Numbered from the stretch's first letter, positions 16,541-25,815 are shown. The stretch is DNA of 64,000 nucleotides from Streptomyces mangrovi (GCF_900114215.1 NZ_FOSG01000013.1:62001-126000), one strand, 5' to 3'. A program made the numbers and translations. The notes: generated by a model not told the origin, from the sequence alone.

Positions 16541-16786
16541 CGTGCGATCCCCCTTCCGGGAAGGCCTGTCGGACGCCTCCTGAGCAGGGCTTCTCCCGCC
16601 CCTGACTGCCGCGCGCCCACTCCTGAAGTCTCCCACCGGGCACTGACAACCGGGGTGTTCCGCATGCGCGGCCTGTCGGCGCGAGGGGGCCGCAGTCCGT
16701 AAGCTGTGGCACGTCAGAGGGACCGGGCAGTGCGGGGCCGCCCCACCGGGGCGGGACGGGCTCCCGGCCGGAGGTAGGGGAAGGAC

Positions 16787-18154
16787 ATGGCGATGATGCG
16801 GCTCCGGCGCGAGGACCCGCGAGTCGTCGGCTCGTTCAGGCTCCACCGGCGGCTGGGCGCGGGCGGGATGGGCGTGGTGTACCTCGGCTCCGACCGGCGC
16901 GGGCAGCGGGTGGCGCTGAAGGTGATCCGGCCGGATCTCGCGGAGGACCCCGAGTTCCGCTCGCGCTTCGCGCGCGAGGTGTCGGCCGCCCGCCGGATCC
17001 GCGGCGGGTGCACGGCCCGGCTGGTGGCGGCGGATCTGGAGGCGGAACGCCCGTGGTTCGCCACCCAGTACGTGCCGGGTCCGTCGCTGCACGACAAGGT
17101 GAACGAGGAGGGCCCGCTGCCCGCAGCGCAGGTCGCCTCGATCGGCGCGGCGCTGGCCGAGGGGCTGGTGGCGGTGCACGAGGCCGGTGTGGTGCACCGG
17201 GACCTGAAGCCGTCGAACATCCTGCTGTCGCCCAAGGGTCCGCGCATCATCGACTTCGGCATCGCCTGGGCGACCGGCGCCAGCACCCTCACGCACGTCG
17301 GCACGGCGGTGGGCTCCCCCGGCTTCCTGGCGCCCGAGCAGGTGCGGGGCGCGGCGGTGACCCCGGCGACGGACGTGTTCTCGCTGGGCGCGACGCTGGC
17401 GTACACGGCGACCGCGGACTCGCCCTTCGGGCAGGGCAGTTCGGAGGTGATGCTGTACCGGGTGGTGCACGAGGAACCCCAGCTGCACGGTGTGCACGCG
17501 GCGTTGGCGCCGCTGGTGCGGGCGTGCCTGGCGAAGGATCCGGAGGACCGGCCCAGCACGCTGCAGCTGTCGCTGCGGTTGCGGGAGATCGCCGCCCGGG
17601 AGGCGCGCGGGCTGCCGGAGGGCGCGGCCACGGGGGCGGCCGTACGCCCGGCGCGGCCGGCCGGGAAGCGGGCCGAGCAGTATCTGCGGCAGCGAACCTC
17701 GCGCGACGGCGATCGCCCCTCGGGCGGCCGCGGCTCCCGGGGGGCCTCCGGCCGTGCGGGCCTCGCCGACCGGGACGGGGCGGGTACGTCCCGGGGCCCG
17801 GTACCCCGCACACCGGCCCGGAACACCGTCCGGCCGTCCGCCGGCGGGCGGACGGGCGGCACCGCGGGAGGGGCGTCGGCCCGGCGTCCGGTGCGCACCG
17901 CGGGCGGCACCCGGCCGGGACCGCGGCGGCCGGCGAACCCCCGTCTGCTGCGCCAGCGCCTGGTCGTGTTCGTGACGGTGACGCTGCTGGTCGCACTCGG
18001 CATCGCGGCGGCGCAGGGCTGTCAGGGGCCGGCGCGGGGGCTGGGAGGTCCCGCGGGTCCGGCCGTCGGCGCCGGAACCGCGGACACGGCTGCCGGCGCG
18101 ACGGGGGCCGGGGGGACGGGCTCCGCCGCTCCGGTGGGGCGCCCGGCTCGCTGA
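16787..18154 (+). CDS. Membrane-anchored Ser/Thr protein kinase
   Basis: 455 residues. The Hanks-type kinase domain is at about 12-270: glycine loop GAGGMGVVY, invariant Lys in VALKVI, catalytic HRDLKPSNILL, metal-binding DFGIAWA and the activation segment ending SPGFLAPEQ. A Pro/Arg/Gly-rich linker leads to one span near residue 395-415 (VVFVTVTLLVALGIAAA) and a short Ala/Gly-rich outside part. There are no PASTA or other sensor domains, so the input signal is not visible. A GGAGG-rich ribosome binding site precedes the ATG. Confidence 0.94.
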   Translation: MAMMRLRREDPRVVGSFRLHRRLGAGGMGVVYLGSDRRGQRVALKVIRPDLAEDPEFRSRFAREVSAARRIRGGCTARLVAADLEAERPWFATQYVPGPSLHDKVNEEGPLPAAQVASIGAALAEGLVAVHEAGVVHRDLKPSNILLSPKGPRIIDFGIAWATGASTLTHVGTAVGSPGFLAPEQVRGAAVTPATDVFSLGATLAYTATADSPFGQGSSEVMLYRVVHEEPQLHGVHAALAPLVRACLAKDPEDRPSTLQLSLRLREIAAREARGLPEGAATGAAVRPARPAGKRAEQYLRQRTSRDGDRPSGGRGSRGASGRAGLADRDGAGTSRGPVPRTPARNTVRPSAGGRTGGTAGGASARRPVRTAGGTRPGPRRPANPRLLRQRLVVFVTVTLLVALGIAAAQGCQGPARGLGGPAGPAVGAGTADTAAGATGAGGTGSAAPVGRPAR

Positions 18155-18174
18155 CGCCCCCTCACCGCGGCGCC

Positions 18175-18387
18175 CTACAGCGCGCCGAGCGCGGACAGGA
18201 CGGTCAGGCACAGCGGGAGGGTCGCGGCGAAGGCGCCGCCCGCGTGCAGCACGGCTTCGGGGAGGGTACTGCCCGCGGCGCCGGAGAGGATGCCCGCGAC
18301 CAGGGCGACGAGGGCGGAGAACAGGACGGCGACCAGGACCCACAGGGCTCTGACCACCGGGGGGTGGGAGACGGGCTGGGTGCTCAT
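18175..18387 (-). CDS. Small two-span membrane protein, unknown function
   Basis: 70 residues with two spans (VRALWVLVAVLFSALVALVA, and a second at the C-terminus). A strong ribosome binding site (GGAAGGAAG) precedes the ATG. It is convergent with the Ser/Thr kinase gene, 20 bases apart. No family is recognised. Confidence 0.75.
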   Translation of the reverse strand: MSTQPVSHPPVVRALWVLVAVLFSALVALVAGILSGAAGSTLPEAVLHAGGAFAATLPLCLTVLSALGAL

Positions 18388-18632
18388 CGGTCGTCTTCCT
18401 TCCCTTCGGGAGGACGGCCGGGGCGAGCACGGACAGCCCCGACCCGACCGCCCTCTGGATGGGGCAAAGTCGAGATCTGCACCCCCAGTACAGATCCGCG
18501 TTTCATCGACGTGAGCGGGCCGGGCGGCGGTTGGCCCGCCGTCGGCCGCGCCGACCGAGTACTGGCGCGCTCACTTTATCACCCAGTGTCACCAAATGCC
18601 CGCTTTGGCGGACGGGGGACACACTGACGGAC

Positions 18633-19529
18633 TCACCCCGCGGCGGGGCCGGTCGCGTAGAAGGCCACGGCCGCGGCCGCGGCGACGTTGAGGGAGTCGA
18701 CGCCCGCGCTCATGGGGATCCGCACGGTCACGTCGGCGGCCGCGACCGTGGACGGGCGCAGGCCGTCCCCCTCGGAGCCGAGGATCAGGGCGGTCCTGGG
18801 GTGCCGGCGGGCCGCGAACTCGCCGAGGCCGACCGCGTTCTCGTCCAGGGCGAGCGCCGCCGTGACGTACCCCGCCTCCCGCAGCACCCCGACGTCCCCG
18901 GGCCAGGACTCCAGCCTGGTCCACGGCACCTGGAGGACCGCGCCCATGGAGACCTTGACCGAACGCCGGTAGAGGGGGTCGGCGCAGTCCGGTGAGAGCA
19001 GGACCGCGTCCATGCCCAGCGCCGCCGCGCTGCGAAACAGGGCACCGACGTTGGTGTGGTCGTTCACGGCCTCCAGCACCGCCACCCGGCGCGCGTCGGC
19101 CAGCAGGTCCGCCGGGCTCGGAAGGGGCTTTCGGCACATCGAGGCCAGGGCCCCGCGGTGCACGTGGTAGCCCGTCACCCGCTCGGCCACCTCCGGGCCG
19201 ACGCTGTAGACGGGCGCCCGGGCCGCGGCGACCACATCGCACATCGCCTCGGCCCACTTGGGCGTCAGCAGCATCGACCGCATCTCGTAACCGGCCGCGA
19301 GGGCCCGCCGGATGACCTTCTCGCCCTCGGCGATGAACAGGCCCTCCGCCGGTTCGCGTACGCGCCGCAGCCGGACGTCGGTCAGGCCGGTGTAGTCGCC
19401 CAGGCGCGGATCGCCGGGGTCCTCGACGGTGACCGGGCCCCGGACGTCCCCGCTCCCGCCTTCCGCCACGGCGGCGTCACCGTCCGCCGCCCCGGGCCTC
19501 CCGGCGCCTTCGGCCCCCCGCTCCGTCAC
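18633..19529 (-). CDS. TrmH/SpoU-family RNA 2'-O-methyltransferase
   Basis: 298 residues. The N-terminal 40 are Gly/Ala/Asp-rich and likely disordered. A substrate-binding domain (GLFIAEGEKVIRRAL) and the SPOUT catalytic domain follow, with motif 1 NDHTNVGALFRSAAALG, motif 2 LILGSEGDGL and motif 3 IPMSAGVDSLNVAAAAAV. It should methylate a ribose in tRNA or rRNA using S-adenosylmethionine. Its GTG start overlaps the stop of the upstream cobA-like gene (GTGA), so the two are coupled. Confidence 0.92.
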   Translation of the reverse strand: MTERGAEGAGRPGAADGDAAVAEGGSGDVRGPVTVEDPGDPRLGDYTGLTDVRLRRVREPAEGLFIAEGEKVIRRALAAGYEMRSMLLTPKWAEAMCDVVAAARAPVYSVGPEVAERVTGYHVHRGALASMCRKPLPSPADLLADARRVAVLEAVNDHTNVGALFRSAAALGMDAVLLSPDCADPLYRRSVKVSMGAVLQVPWTRLESWPGDVGVLREAGYVTAALALDENAVGLGEFAARRHPRTALILGSEGDGLRPSTVAAADVTVRIPMSAGVDSLNVAAAAAVAFYATGPAAG

Positions 19530-20758
19530 CGGCCGGTCCCGGCCCGGTTCACACCGACCACCTCGCCGACGACGATCACCGCGGGCGGACGTACGCCCTC
19601 CTCCTCGACCGTGCGCGCCGCGGTCGCCAGGGTGGCGTCCACCCGGCGCTGGCCGGCCATGGTGCCCTCCTGGACCACGGCGACGGGCGTGTCCGGGGCC
19701 CGCCCGTGCTCGATGAGCGCCTCGGCGATGGCGCCGATGCGCTCCACCGCCATCAGCATCACCAGGGTGCCGCGCAGTTTCGCCAGGGCCGCCCAGTCCA
19801 CCAGCGAACGCGGGTCGCCGGGTGCGACATGGCCGCTGACGACGGTGAACTCATGGGCCACCCCGCGGTGTGTGACCGGGATGCCCGCGGCGCCGGGCAC
19901 GCTGACGGAGCTGGAGATGCCGGGCACCACGGTGACCGGGATCCCGGCCCCGGCCAGCGCCTGCGCCTCCTCCATGCCGCGGCCGAAGACATAGGGGTCG
20001 CCGCCCTTGAGGCGCACGACGAACCTCCCGGCCCTGGCGTGCTCCACGAGGGCCGCGTTGATGGCCTCCTGGGCCATCGCCCGGCCGTAGGGGATCTTGG
20101 CCGCATCGATCACCTCGACGTGCGGCGGCAGTTCGTCCAGCAGGTCGCGCGGGCCGAGCCGGTCGGCGATCACCACGTCCGCCTCGGCCAGCAGCCGGCG
20201 GCCGCGCACCGTGATCAGGTCCGGGTCGCCCGGGCCTCCACCGACCAGGGCGACACCGGCCCTGCGGGCCCGGTGCCGGGGGGCGGTCAGGGTGCCGTCT
20301 CGCAGGCCCTCGACCACAGCGTCGCGCACGGCGGCCGAGCGGCGCGGATCGCGTCCGGTGAGGACCGCGACGGTGACGCCCTCGCTGCGTCCGGTGGCCG
20401 GGGTCCAGGCGGTGGCGGCGCCGGCGTCGTCGCTGCGGACGCACCACACCCGGCGCTCCTCGGCCTCGGCGGAGGCGGTCGCGTTGGCCCCGGCGTCGTC
20501 GGTGGCGACGACCGCGTACCAGGCGCCGTCCAGATCGCCCGGGCGGTAGGCGCGGCGCTCCCAGCGCAGCTCGCCCGCCTCGGCCATGGCCTCCACCGAG
20601 GGGGTGGCCGAGGGGGCGATCACCAGGACGTCGGCGCCCGCGGCCAGCAGTGCGGGCAGCCGCCGCTGGGCGACGGTCCCGCCGCCGAGGACGACCACAC
20701 GGCGCCCGGTCAGACGCAGGCCCACGGGGTAGGCGGGGTGCGCGGAGTGCTCGGACAT
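19526..20758 (-). CDS. cobA: Uroporphyrinogen-III C-methyltransferase fused to precorrin-2 dehydrogenase domain
   Basis: 410 residues. The N-terminal part (about 12-160) has a Rossmann motif VVVLGGGTVAQRRLPALLAAG like the dehydrogenase domain of CysG; the C-terminal part (about 168-400) is the methyltransferase: VALVGGGPGDPDLITVRG, then FVVRLKGGDPYVFGRG and ISSSVSVPGAAGIPVTHRG. It methylates uroporphyrinogen III to precorrin-2, and may oxidise it to sirohydrochlorin, feeding siroheme and cobalamin. It has a good ribosome binding site (GAGGAG), and bluB-cobT and cobL lie upstream on the same strand. Confidence 0.93.
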   Translation of the reverse strand: MSEHSAHPAYPVGLRLTGRRVVVLGGGTVAQRRLPALLAAGADVLVIAPSATPSVEAMAEAGELRWERRAYRPGDLDGAWYAVVATDDAGANATASAEAEERRVWCVRSDDAGAATAWTPATGRSEGVTVAVLTGRDPRRSAAVRDAVVEGLRDGTLTAPRHRARRAGVALVGGGPGDPDLITVRGRRLLAEADVVIADRLGPRDLLDELPPHVEVIDAAKIPYGRAMAQEAINAALVEHARAGRFVVRLKGGDPYVFGRGMEEAQALAGAGIPVTVVPGISSSVSVPGAAGIPVTHRGVAHEFTVVSGHVAPGDPRSLVDWAALAKLRGTLVMLMAVERIGAIAEALIEHGRAPDTPVAVVQEGTMAGQRRVDATLATAARTVEEEGVRPPAVIVVGEVVGVNRAGTGR

Positions 20759-20878
20759 GGCGGTGCGGCTCCTCAAAGGATCGCGGGCCGCTGCGACGGT
20801 GGAGCGGCGAAGACGGGACTGGCTGCAAAGGGCAGCGGGTGCGGGCAGCGTACGACGCGGCGGCCCGGCCCCGCTGTG

Positions 20879-20923
20879 CCGCAGGTCACCGGAGGGGATC
20901 CGGGACCTTCCGATGACCTGCGG
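20879..20923. terminator. Hairpin between bluB-cobT and cobA
   Basis: CCGCAGGTCA-C-CGGA pairs with TCCG-A-TGACCTGCGG around a 15-base loop, 22 bases after the bluB-cobT stop. It probably terminates that transcript, so cobA is likely to have its own promoter. Confidence 0.65.
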
Positions 20924-20944
20924 GCGGTACGGCGGCGGGGCGCG

Positions 20945-23900
20945 TCAGTTCTTCTCGGTGACGCCCGCCGAGTCGAAGGTGGCGACCTCGTGCATGGCCC
21001 GGGCCGCGCTCTGCACCACCGGCAGGGCCAGCAGGGCGCCCGTCCCCTCTCCGAGCCTCAGGTCGAGGTCGATCAGGGGACGCAGGCCCAGCTTGGTCAG
21101 TGCCGCGACATGGCCGGGCTCCGCGCTGCGGTGACCCGCGATGCAGGCCGCCAGCGCCTCGGGCGCGATGGCCCGCGCGACCAGGGCCGCCGCCCCCGCG
21201 CTCACCCCGTCGAGGACGACGGGGGTGCGCAGCGAGGCGCCGCCGAGGATCAGCCCGGTCAGCGCGGCGTGCTCCAGTCCGCCGACCGCCGCCAGGACGC
21301 CGAGGGGGTCGGCCGCGTCGGGCCGGTGCAACTCCAGGGCGCGGCGCACCACCTCGACCTTGCGGGCGTGCATCTCGTCGCTGACACCGGTGCCGCGACC
21401 GGTGACCTCGGCCGGGTCGGCGCCGGTGAAGACCGCGATCAGCGCTGCGGAGGCGGTGGTGTTGGCGATGCCCATCTCACCGGTCAGCAGCGCCTTGTTG
21501 CCCGCCGCCACCAGATCGCGGGCGGTCTCGATGCCCACCTCGACCGCGCGCAGCACCTCCTCGCGGGTGAGCGCGGGCCCGGCGGTGAAGTCCGCCGTGC
21601 CGGGCCGCACCTTGCGCGGCAGCAGACCGGGCGCGGACGGCAGGTCGGCCGCCACGCCCACATCCACCACACAGACCTCGGCGCCCACCTGGTTCGCGAA
21701 GGCGTTGCAGACCGCGCCGCCGGCCAGGAAGTTGGCGACCATCTGCGCCGTGACCTCCTGCGGCCAGGCGGTGACGCCCTGGGCGTGCACCCCGTGGTCC
21801 CCGGCGAAGACGGCGACGGCCGCGGGCTCGGGGACCGGCGGGGGGCACTGCCGGGCCAGACCGCTGAGCTGCGCGGAGATGATCTCCAGCATGCCGAGCG
21901 CGCCGGACGGCTTGGTCATCCGCTTCTGGCGCTCCCACGCCTCGCCGAGCGCCTTGGCGTCCAGCGGGCGGATACCCGCCAGGGTCTCGGTGAGCAGGTC
22001 GTGCGGCTCCTCCGCACCGGGCAGGACCCGGCGGCCGTAGGACTCCTCGTGGACGACCCAGGACAGCGGGCGGCGCCTGGACCAGCCCGCCTGCACCAGC
22101 TCGGGCTCGTCCGGGAAGGCGTCCACGTACCCGATGCACAGGTAGGCGACGACCTCCAGGTGCTCGGGCAGGCCGAGGACCCGGACCATCTCGCGCTCGT
22201 CGAAGAAGCTGACCCAGCCCACGCCCAGGCCCTCCGCGCGGGCCGCGAGCCAGAGGTTCTCCACCGCCAGGGCCGAGGAGTAGGGCGCCATCTTCGGCTG
22301 GGTGTGGCGGCCGAGGGTGTGGCGGCCGCCACGGGTGGGGTCGGCGGTGACGACGATGTTGACCGGGGTGTCGAGGATCGCCTCGACCTTCAGCTCCTTG
22401 AACTGCTTGGCACGGGCCCGGGGCAGCGACCGGGCGTACGCGTCGCGCTGGCGCATGGCCAGCTCGTGCATCGTCCTGCGGGTCTCCTCGGAGCGGATGA
22501 GGACGAAGTCCCACGGCTGGGAGTGGCCGACGCTGGGAGCGGTGTGGGCCGCCTCCAGGACGCGCAGCAGCACGTCGTCGGGGATCGGGTCGGAGCGGAA
22601 ACCGTTGCGGATGTCCCGCCTCTCGCGCATGAGGCGGTGCAGCGTCTCGCGTTCGACCTCGTCGTAGCCCGGGGCGGCGGGGGCGGGGGCGGGGGCGGCA
22701 CCGGTGGCCTCGGTGGCCTCATCGGTGGCAACCGCTCCGGCGGTGCCGGCCGCGTCCGGCGTCCCGGTCCCGGGCTCCTGCTCGGCGACGGGTACGGCCG
22801 GCCCACCGTCGGCGGGCGGCTGTGCGTCGTCCTGCCGGAGGGTCTCGGCGGTGACCGCCACGGCCTCCATCACCTGCGGTCCGGCGCCGGGCACCGCGGC
22901 CACGGCGAGTTGCTGCTCGGGGGCCGGCGCGGGGGCCTCGTCCGCCGGCGCCGGAGCGGGCTCCTGAGAGGGCTGCGGCTCGGCCTCGGAGGAGACGGGC
23001 TCGGAGGGGACGGGCTCGGAGGGCACGGGCTCGGAGGGGACGGGCTCGGAGGGGACGGGCTCGGAGGGTGCCTGGACAGACGCGGGTTCGGCCGCCGTGG
23101 GTTCGACAGTGGCGGGTTCGGGGGCGGGCGCCTCGGCAGCCTCCGCGGAAGCGGCCTCCGCGGAGGTGGGTCCGGCAGGGACGGGTTCGGCGGGAGTCGC
23201 CTCGGCCGAAACGCTCACCGGGGTCTCCGCCGCGACGGGCTCCCCGGCGTCCCCCGGGCCTTCCGGGGTCTTCGGCGCCTCGGACACGGCCTCCGGCTCG
23301 GCGGCGGGCCGGGGCTGCTCCGGTTCCGCGCCCTGTGCCTCGTGGACGGTCCGCGGACCGGGTTCGGCCACGGCGGGTTCGGGCGCTGCGGGTTCGGCGG
23401 ACTCGGCGACAGGGGCCGCAGCCACGGACGGCTCGACCGCCTCGGGCACGGACTCCGACTCCGGGGCAGAACCAGGGACAGGAGCGGAAACTTCGTCCGC
23501 CGGCGCCGGAACGGGCTCCTGGAAAGGCTGCGGCTCGGCCTCCTCCGCCTCGGGCGCGGGCTCCGCCTCGGGCGAGGACTCCTGCTCCGGGGCGGAAGCG
23601 GGGGCCTGGCCCTTTGCGGTCGGCGCCTCACCGGTCTCCGGGACGGGAGGCATCGCGGCGAGGTCCGGGCCGGGCAGCGGCTCGGCCGGCCATCCGGCCG
23701 CCGGCTGCACGGGAGCGGGCCCGGGTTCCGCCGCCGGGGCCGGCGCCGGAGGCTGCGGCGCCCAGGCGCCGGGCTGCACCGGGTCGGACGGAAGCGTGCC
23801 GGGCTGCGCGGCGGGAGCGGGCGCGGCCGCCTCAGGTGCGACGGTCTCGGGTGCCTCCGGAGAGGGAGCGGCCTGCGCCGCGGGCTCCTCGTGGGCGACG

Positions 23901-24373
23901 TCGAAGTACTCGGGCCCCGTGGTCGGCGGTCCCGGCTGCCGTACGGGCACGCCCTGCGGGGGCGTGGGCGCCGGAGCCGCCGGGGTGCTGCTGCGGTCGG
24001 CGAGCGTGCGCACCACGCCGGACTGCTCGGGCACGGGCGGCCCCAGGTGCGGCGGCCGGGGAGGCGTCGCGGCGGTGTGGGGCACCTGCCCGTGGGCCGT
24101 CTGCGCGGGCGGCACGGGGCGCTGCCCGTAGCCGTCCGACTCGCGCGGGCCGGGCACGGAGGCGGGCGCGGACGCCTGAGGCTGCGCGGACGCCGCCGCC
24201 TCGCCCCATCCGTGGGAGCCGGGCAGCAGCAGATCGTCCTCGTAGCCCGACGCCACACCTTCGACCGGGCCCGCGAAGGTGTACGTGCCGGGTGCCGGTG
24301 TACCCGGCTGCTCCGGCTGTCCGCCTGCGTTCTCCGGCTGCCCCTCGCCCGGGACCCGGCCGGTGTCAGTCAT
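20945..24373 (-). CDS. cobT: BluB-CobT fusion with very long Pro/Glu/Ala-rich N-terminus
   Basis: 1142 residues in three parts. Residues 1-565 are low-complexity Pro/Ala/Glu/Ser sequence with repeats. About 568-790 is a nitroreductase-fold BluB-like domain (MRERRDIRNGF, APSVGHSQPWDFVLI, GWVSFFDERE), which makes 5,6-dimethylbenzimidazole from FMNH2. About 790-1142 is CobT (SGALGMLEIISAQL, FAGDHGVHAQGVTAWP, TGEMGIANTTASAAL, and RLGEGTGALLALP with the catalytic Glu), which activates that base with nicotinate mononucleotide. The fusion couples two consecutive steps of lower-ligand assembly. The ATG overlaps the stop of a seven-codon mini-ORF (including its stop). The role of the extension is unknown. 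Confidence 0.92.
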   Translation of the reverse strand: MTDTGRVPGEGQPENAGGQPEQPGTPAPGTYTFAGPVEGVASGYEDDLLLPGSHGWGEAAASAQPQASAPASVPGPRESDGYGQRPVPPAQTAHGQVPHTAATPPRPPHLGPPVPEQSGVVRTLADRSSTPAAPAPTPPQGVPVRQPGPPTTGPEYFDVAHEEPAAQAAPSPEAPETVAPEAAAPAPAAQPGTLPSDPVQPGAWAPQPPAPAPAAEPGPAPVQPAAGWPAEPLPGPDLAAMPPVPETGEAPTAKGQAPASAPEQESSPEAEPAPEAEEAEPQPFQEPVPAPADEVSAPVPGSAPESESVPEAVEPSVAAAPVAESAEPAAPEPAVAEPGPRTVHEAQGAEPEQPRPAAEPEAVSEAPKTPEGPGDAGEPVAAETPVSVSAEATPAEPVPAGPTSAEAASAEAAEAPAPEPATVEPTAAEPASVQAPSEPVPSEPVPSEPVPSEPVPSEPVSSEAEPQPSQEPAPAPADEAPAPAPEQQLAVAAVPGAGPQVMEAVAVTAETLRQDDAQPPADGGPAVPVAEQEPGTGTPDAAGTAGAVATDEATEATGAAPAPAPAAPGYDEVERETLHRLMRERRDIRNGFRSDPIPDDVLLRVLEAAHTAPSVGHSQPWDFVLIRSEETRRTMHELAMRQRDAYARSLPRARAKQFKELKVEAILDTPVNIVVTADPTRGGRHTLGRHTQPKMAPYSSALAVENLWLAARAEGLGVGWVSFFDEREMVRVLGLPEHLEVVAYLCIGYVDAFPDEPELVQAGWSRRRPLSWVVHEESYGRRVLPGAEEPHDLLTETLAGIRPLDAKALGEAWERQKRMTKPSGALGMLEIISAQLSGLARQCPPPVPEPAAVAVFAGDHGVHAQGVTAWPQEVTAQMVANFLAGGAVCNAFANQVGAEVCVVDVGVAADLPSAPGLLPRKVRPGTADFTAGPALTREEVLRAVEVGIETARDLVAAGNKALLTGEMGIANTTASAALIAVFTGADPAEVTGRGTGVSDEMHARKVEVVRRALELHRPDAADPLGVLAAVGGLEHAALTGLILGGASLRTPVVLDGVSAGAAALVARAIAPEALAACIAGHRSAEPGHVAALTKLGLRPLIDLDLRLGEGTGALLALPVVQSAARAMHEVATFDSAGVTEKN
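22994..23068. repeat. Five 15-bp tandem repeats in the bluB-cobT extension
   Basis: Five copies of GACGGGCTCGGAGGG (one with C for the first G) encode consecutive PSEPV units on the minus strand. They are in frame, so the array can vary in length without disrupting the enzyme domains. Confidence 0.9.
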
Positions 24374-24390
24374 GCGTACCCCTCGCCCAT
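24370..24390 (-). CDS. Six-residue mini-ORF coupled to bluB-cobT
   Basis: ATG-GGC-GAG-GGG-TAC-GCA-TGA (peptide MGEGYA). It has a better ribosome binding site (GGAAGGAG, seven bases before its ATG) than the enzyme gene, and its TGA overlaps the enzyme ATG as ATGA. Translational coupling through a minimal leader ORF is the likely use. It could also be chance, since GAGGGG alone would serve the main gene. Confidence 0.35.
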   Translation of the reverse strand: MGEGYA

Positions 24391-24576
24391 CGGTAGTGCT
24401 CCTTCCAGCCCCAGCGGGCGCCCGCCGTGCCCCCGCCTGAACCATCCGGACATCGACAGACAAAGTGTCAATACCGGCTGGCGGCACAACGGTCCATCAG
24501 CCTACCCGCCGCCGCACCCCTCGGGGGGCGGGGGTGGACGACTGACCCCGGTTGGTCCGGTTCGTCTCGGACGAGA

Positions 24577-25815
24577 TCACATCCGGCTGCCGGACAGCAG
24601 GAAGACGACCGCGCGTTCGCGTTCCGTCCACTCCCGGGTGTCCAGTTCCAGGGACTGGAGCAGGGTGCACTCCACGGCGTATCCGCCGTCCGCCAGCACC
24701 CGTCCGACGGCCTCGGCCTCGTCGCGGGTGGAGGCGTGTGTGACGATCCTCTCGGGTCTGCGGTCGGCGCAGGCGGCGACCGTGCGCACCCCTCCCCCGC
24801 CGACGCGCACCACGTCGGGCTCGGGCAGCGCCTCCAGCGCCAGGGGTGCGATGCCGTGCACGACCTGGAGCTGGACGCCGAAGTGCCGTGCGGCGGCGGA
24901 CATCCGCGCGCAGGCGGCCGCGTCGCGCTCGACCGCGAGGACCGCGGCGCCGAAGCGGGCGGCCTCCACGGCGACGGCTCCGCTGCCCGCGCCGATGTCC
25001 CACAGCAGGTCGCCGGGCCTGGGGCCGAGCCGGGCGAGCTGGGCGGCGCGCAGTTGCGCGGAGTCCGCGGTCCCCGCCGCGGCCGCCCGGGCGTCCTGTC
25101 CGGTGTACTCGGCGGCCGGCCGGGCCCAGCCCCGCACGGCGGGCGGGTAGTTCGGATCACGGCCGGCCAGCCATCCGCCCCGGCCGGCCGCACCGGGCCC
25201 GGCCGCGGCCGCCGAACCGCCCACCACGATCACGACGTTGGGGTCGCGCCAGACATGGTCGGCGACCTTGTCGGAGGTCAGTACGGTGACCCGCTCGCGG
25301 TCGGTGCCCAGGGCCTCGCAGATGAAGAAGGTGCGGTGCACCCCCTCCAGCAGCAGGGCCAGTTCGGCGGGCCCGGCGCCGGGCGAGGTGAGGACGGCGA
25401 CCTTGGTGTGGGCGCGGCAGACGTTGACGGCGCGGCGCAGGGTGCGGCCGTGGGCGACGACGATCCGGGCGTCGTCCCAGGGCATCCCCGCGCGGGCGAA
25501 GGCCGCGGCGACGGACGAGACGGCGGGTACGACCTCGACCTCCAGGCCGTACTCGGGTGCGCGCAGGGTGCGGACGACGCCGAAGAAGCCCGGGTCGCCG
25601 TCGGCGAGGACCACCGCGGTGCCGCGGTGCCCGGCGATACGGCGGGCGGCCGGCGCCACACCGCCCAGCCGGATGCGCTCGGCCCCGGGCGGGACCTCGG
25701 GGAGGGCGAGATGGTGGGCGGCGCCGGCGACGAGGGTGGCGGCTCCGAGAGCGGCGCGGGCGGCCTCGGTCAGCGGCGAGCCGTCCCACCCGATCACGGT
25801 GACACGGTCGGCCAT
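24577..25815 (-). CDS. cobL: Precorrin-6Y C5,15-methyltransferase (decarboxylating), CbiE-CbiT type
   Basis: 412 residues. The N-terminal tetrapyrrole-methylase half (about 1-200, MADRVTVIGWDGSPLTEAA, with a Gly-Asp-Pro-Gly segment ADGDPGFFG) corresponds to CbiE; the C-terminal half (about 240-412, LLWDIGAGSGAVAVEAARFG) is a class I methyltransferase, CbiT. Together they methylate C5 and C15 of the corrin precursor and decarboxylate it. A GGAGAGAG ribosome binding site precedes the ATG. It is the first of three cobalamin genes on this strand, but no other cob/cbi genes are in the window. Confidence 0.94.
   Translation of the reverse strand: MADRVTVIGWDGSPLTEAARAALGAATLVAGAAHHLALPEVPPGAERIRLGGVAPAARRIAGHRGTAVVLADGDPGFFGVVRTLRAPEYGLEVEVVPAVSSVAAAFARAGMPWDDARIVVAHGRTLRRAVNVCRAHTKVAVLTSPGAGPAELALLLEGVHRTFFICEALGTDRERVTVLTSDKVADHVWRDPNVVIVVGGSAAAAGPGAAGRGGWLAGRDPNYPPAVRGWARPAAEYTGQDARAAAAGTADSAQLRAAQLARLGPRPGDLLWDIGAGSGAVAVEAARFGAAVLAVERDAAACARMSAAARHFGVQLQVVHGIAPLALEALPEPDVVRVGGGGVRTVAACADRRPERIVTHASTRDEAEAVGRVLADGGYAVECTLLQSLELDTREWTERERAVVFLLSGSRM

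Noticed and set aside
24374-24576. Possible cobalamin riboswitch before bluB-cobT or cobA
   Set aside because: The leader is short and I see no B12-box-like conserved core; only a TTGACA-type -35 and the mini-ORF stand out.
19706-25150. A huge rightward open frame (over 1800 codons) opposite the cobalamin genes
   Set aside because: It is antisense to cobA, bluB-cobT and cobL, has low-complexity Gly/Arg/Ala composition, and the opposite frames contain complete enzymes.
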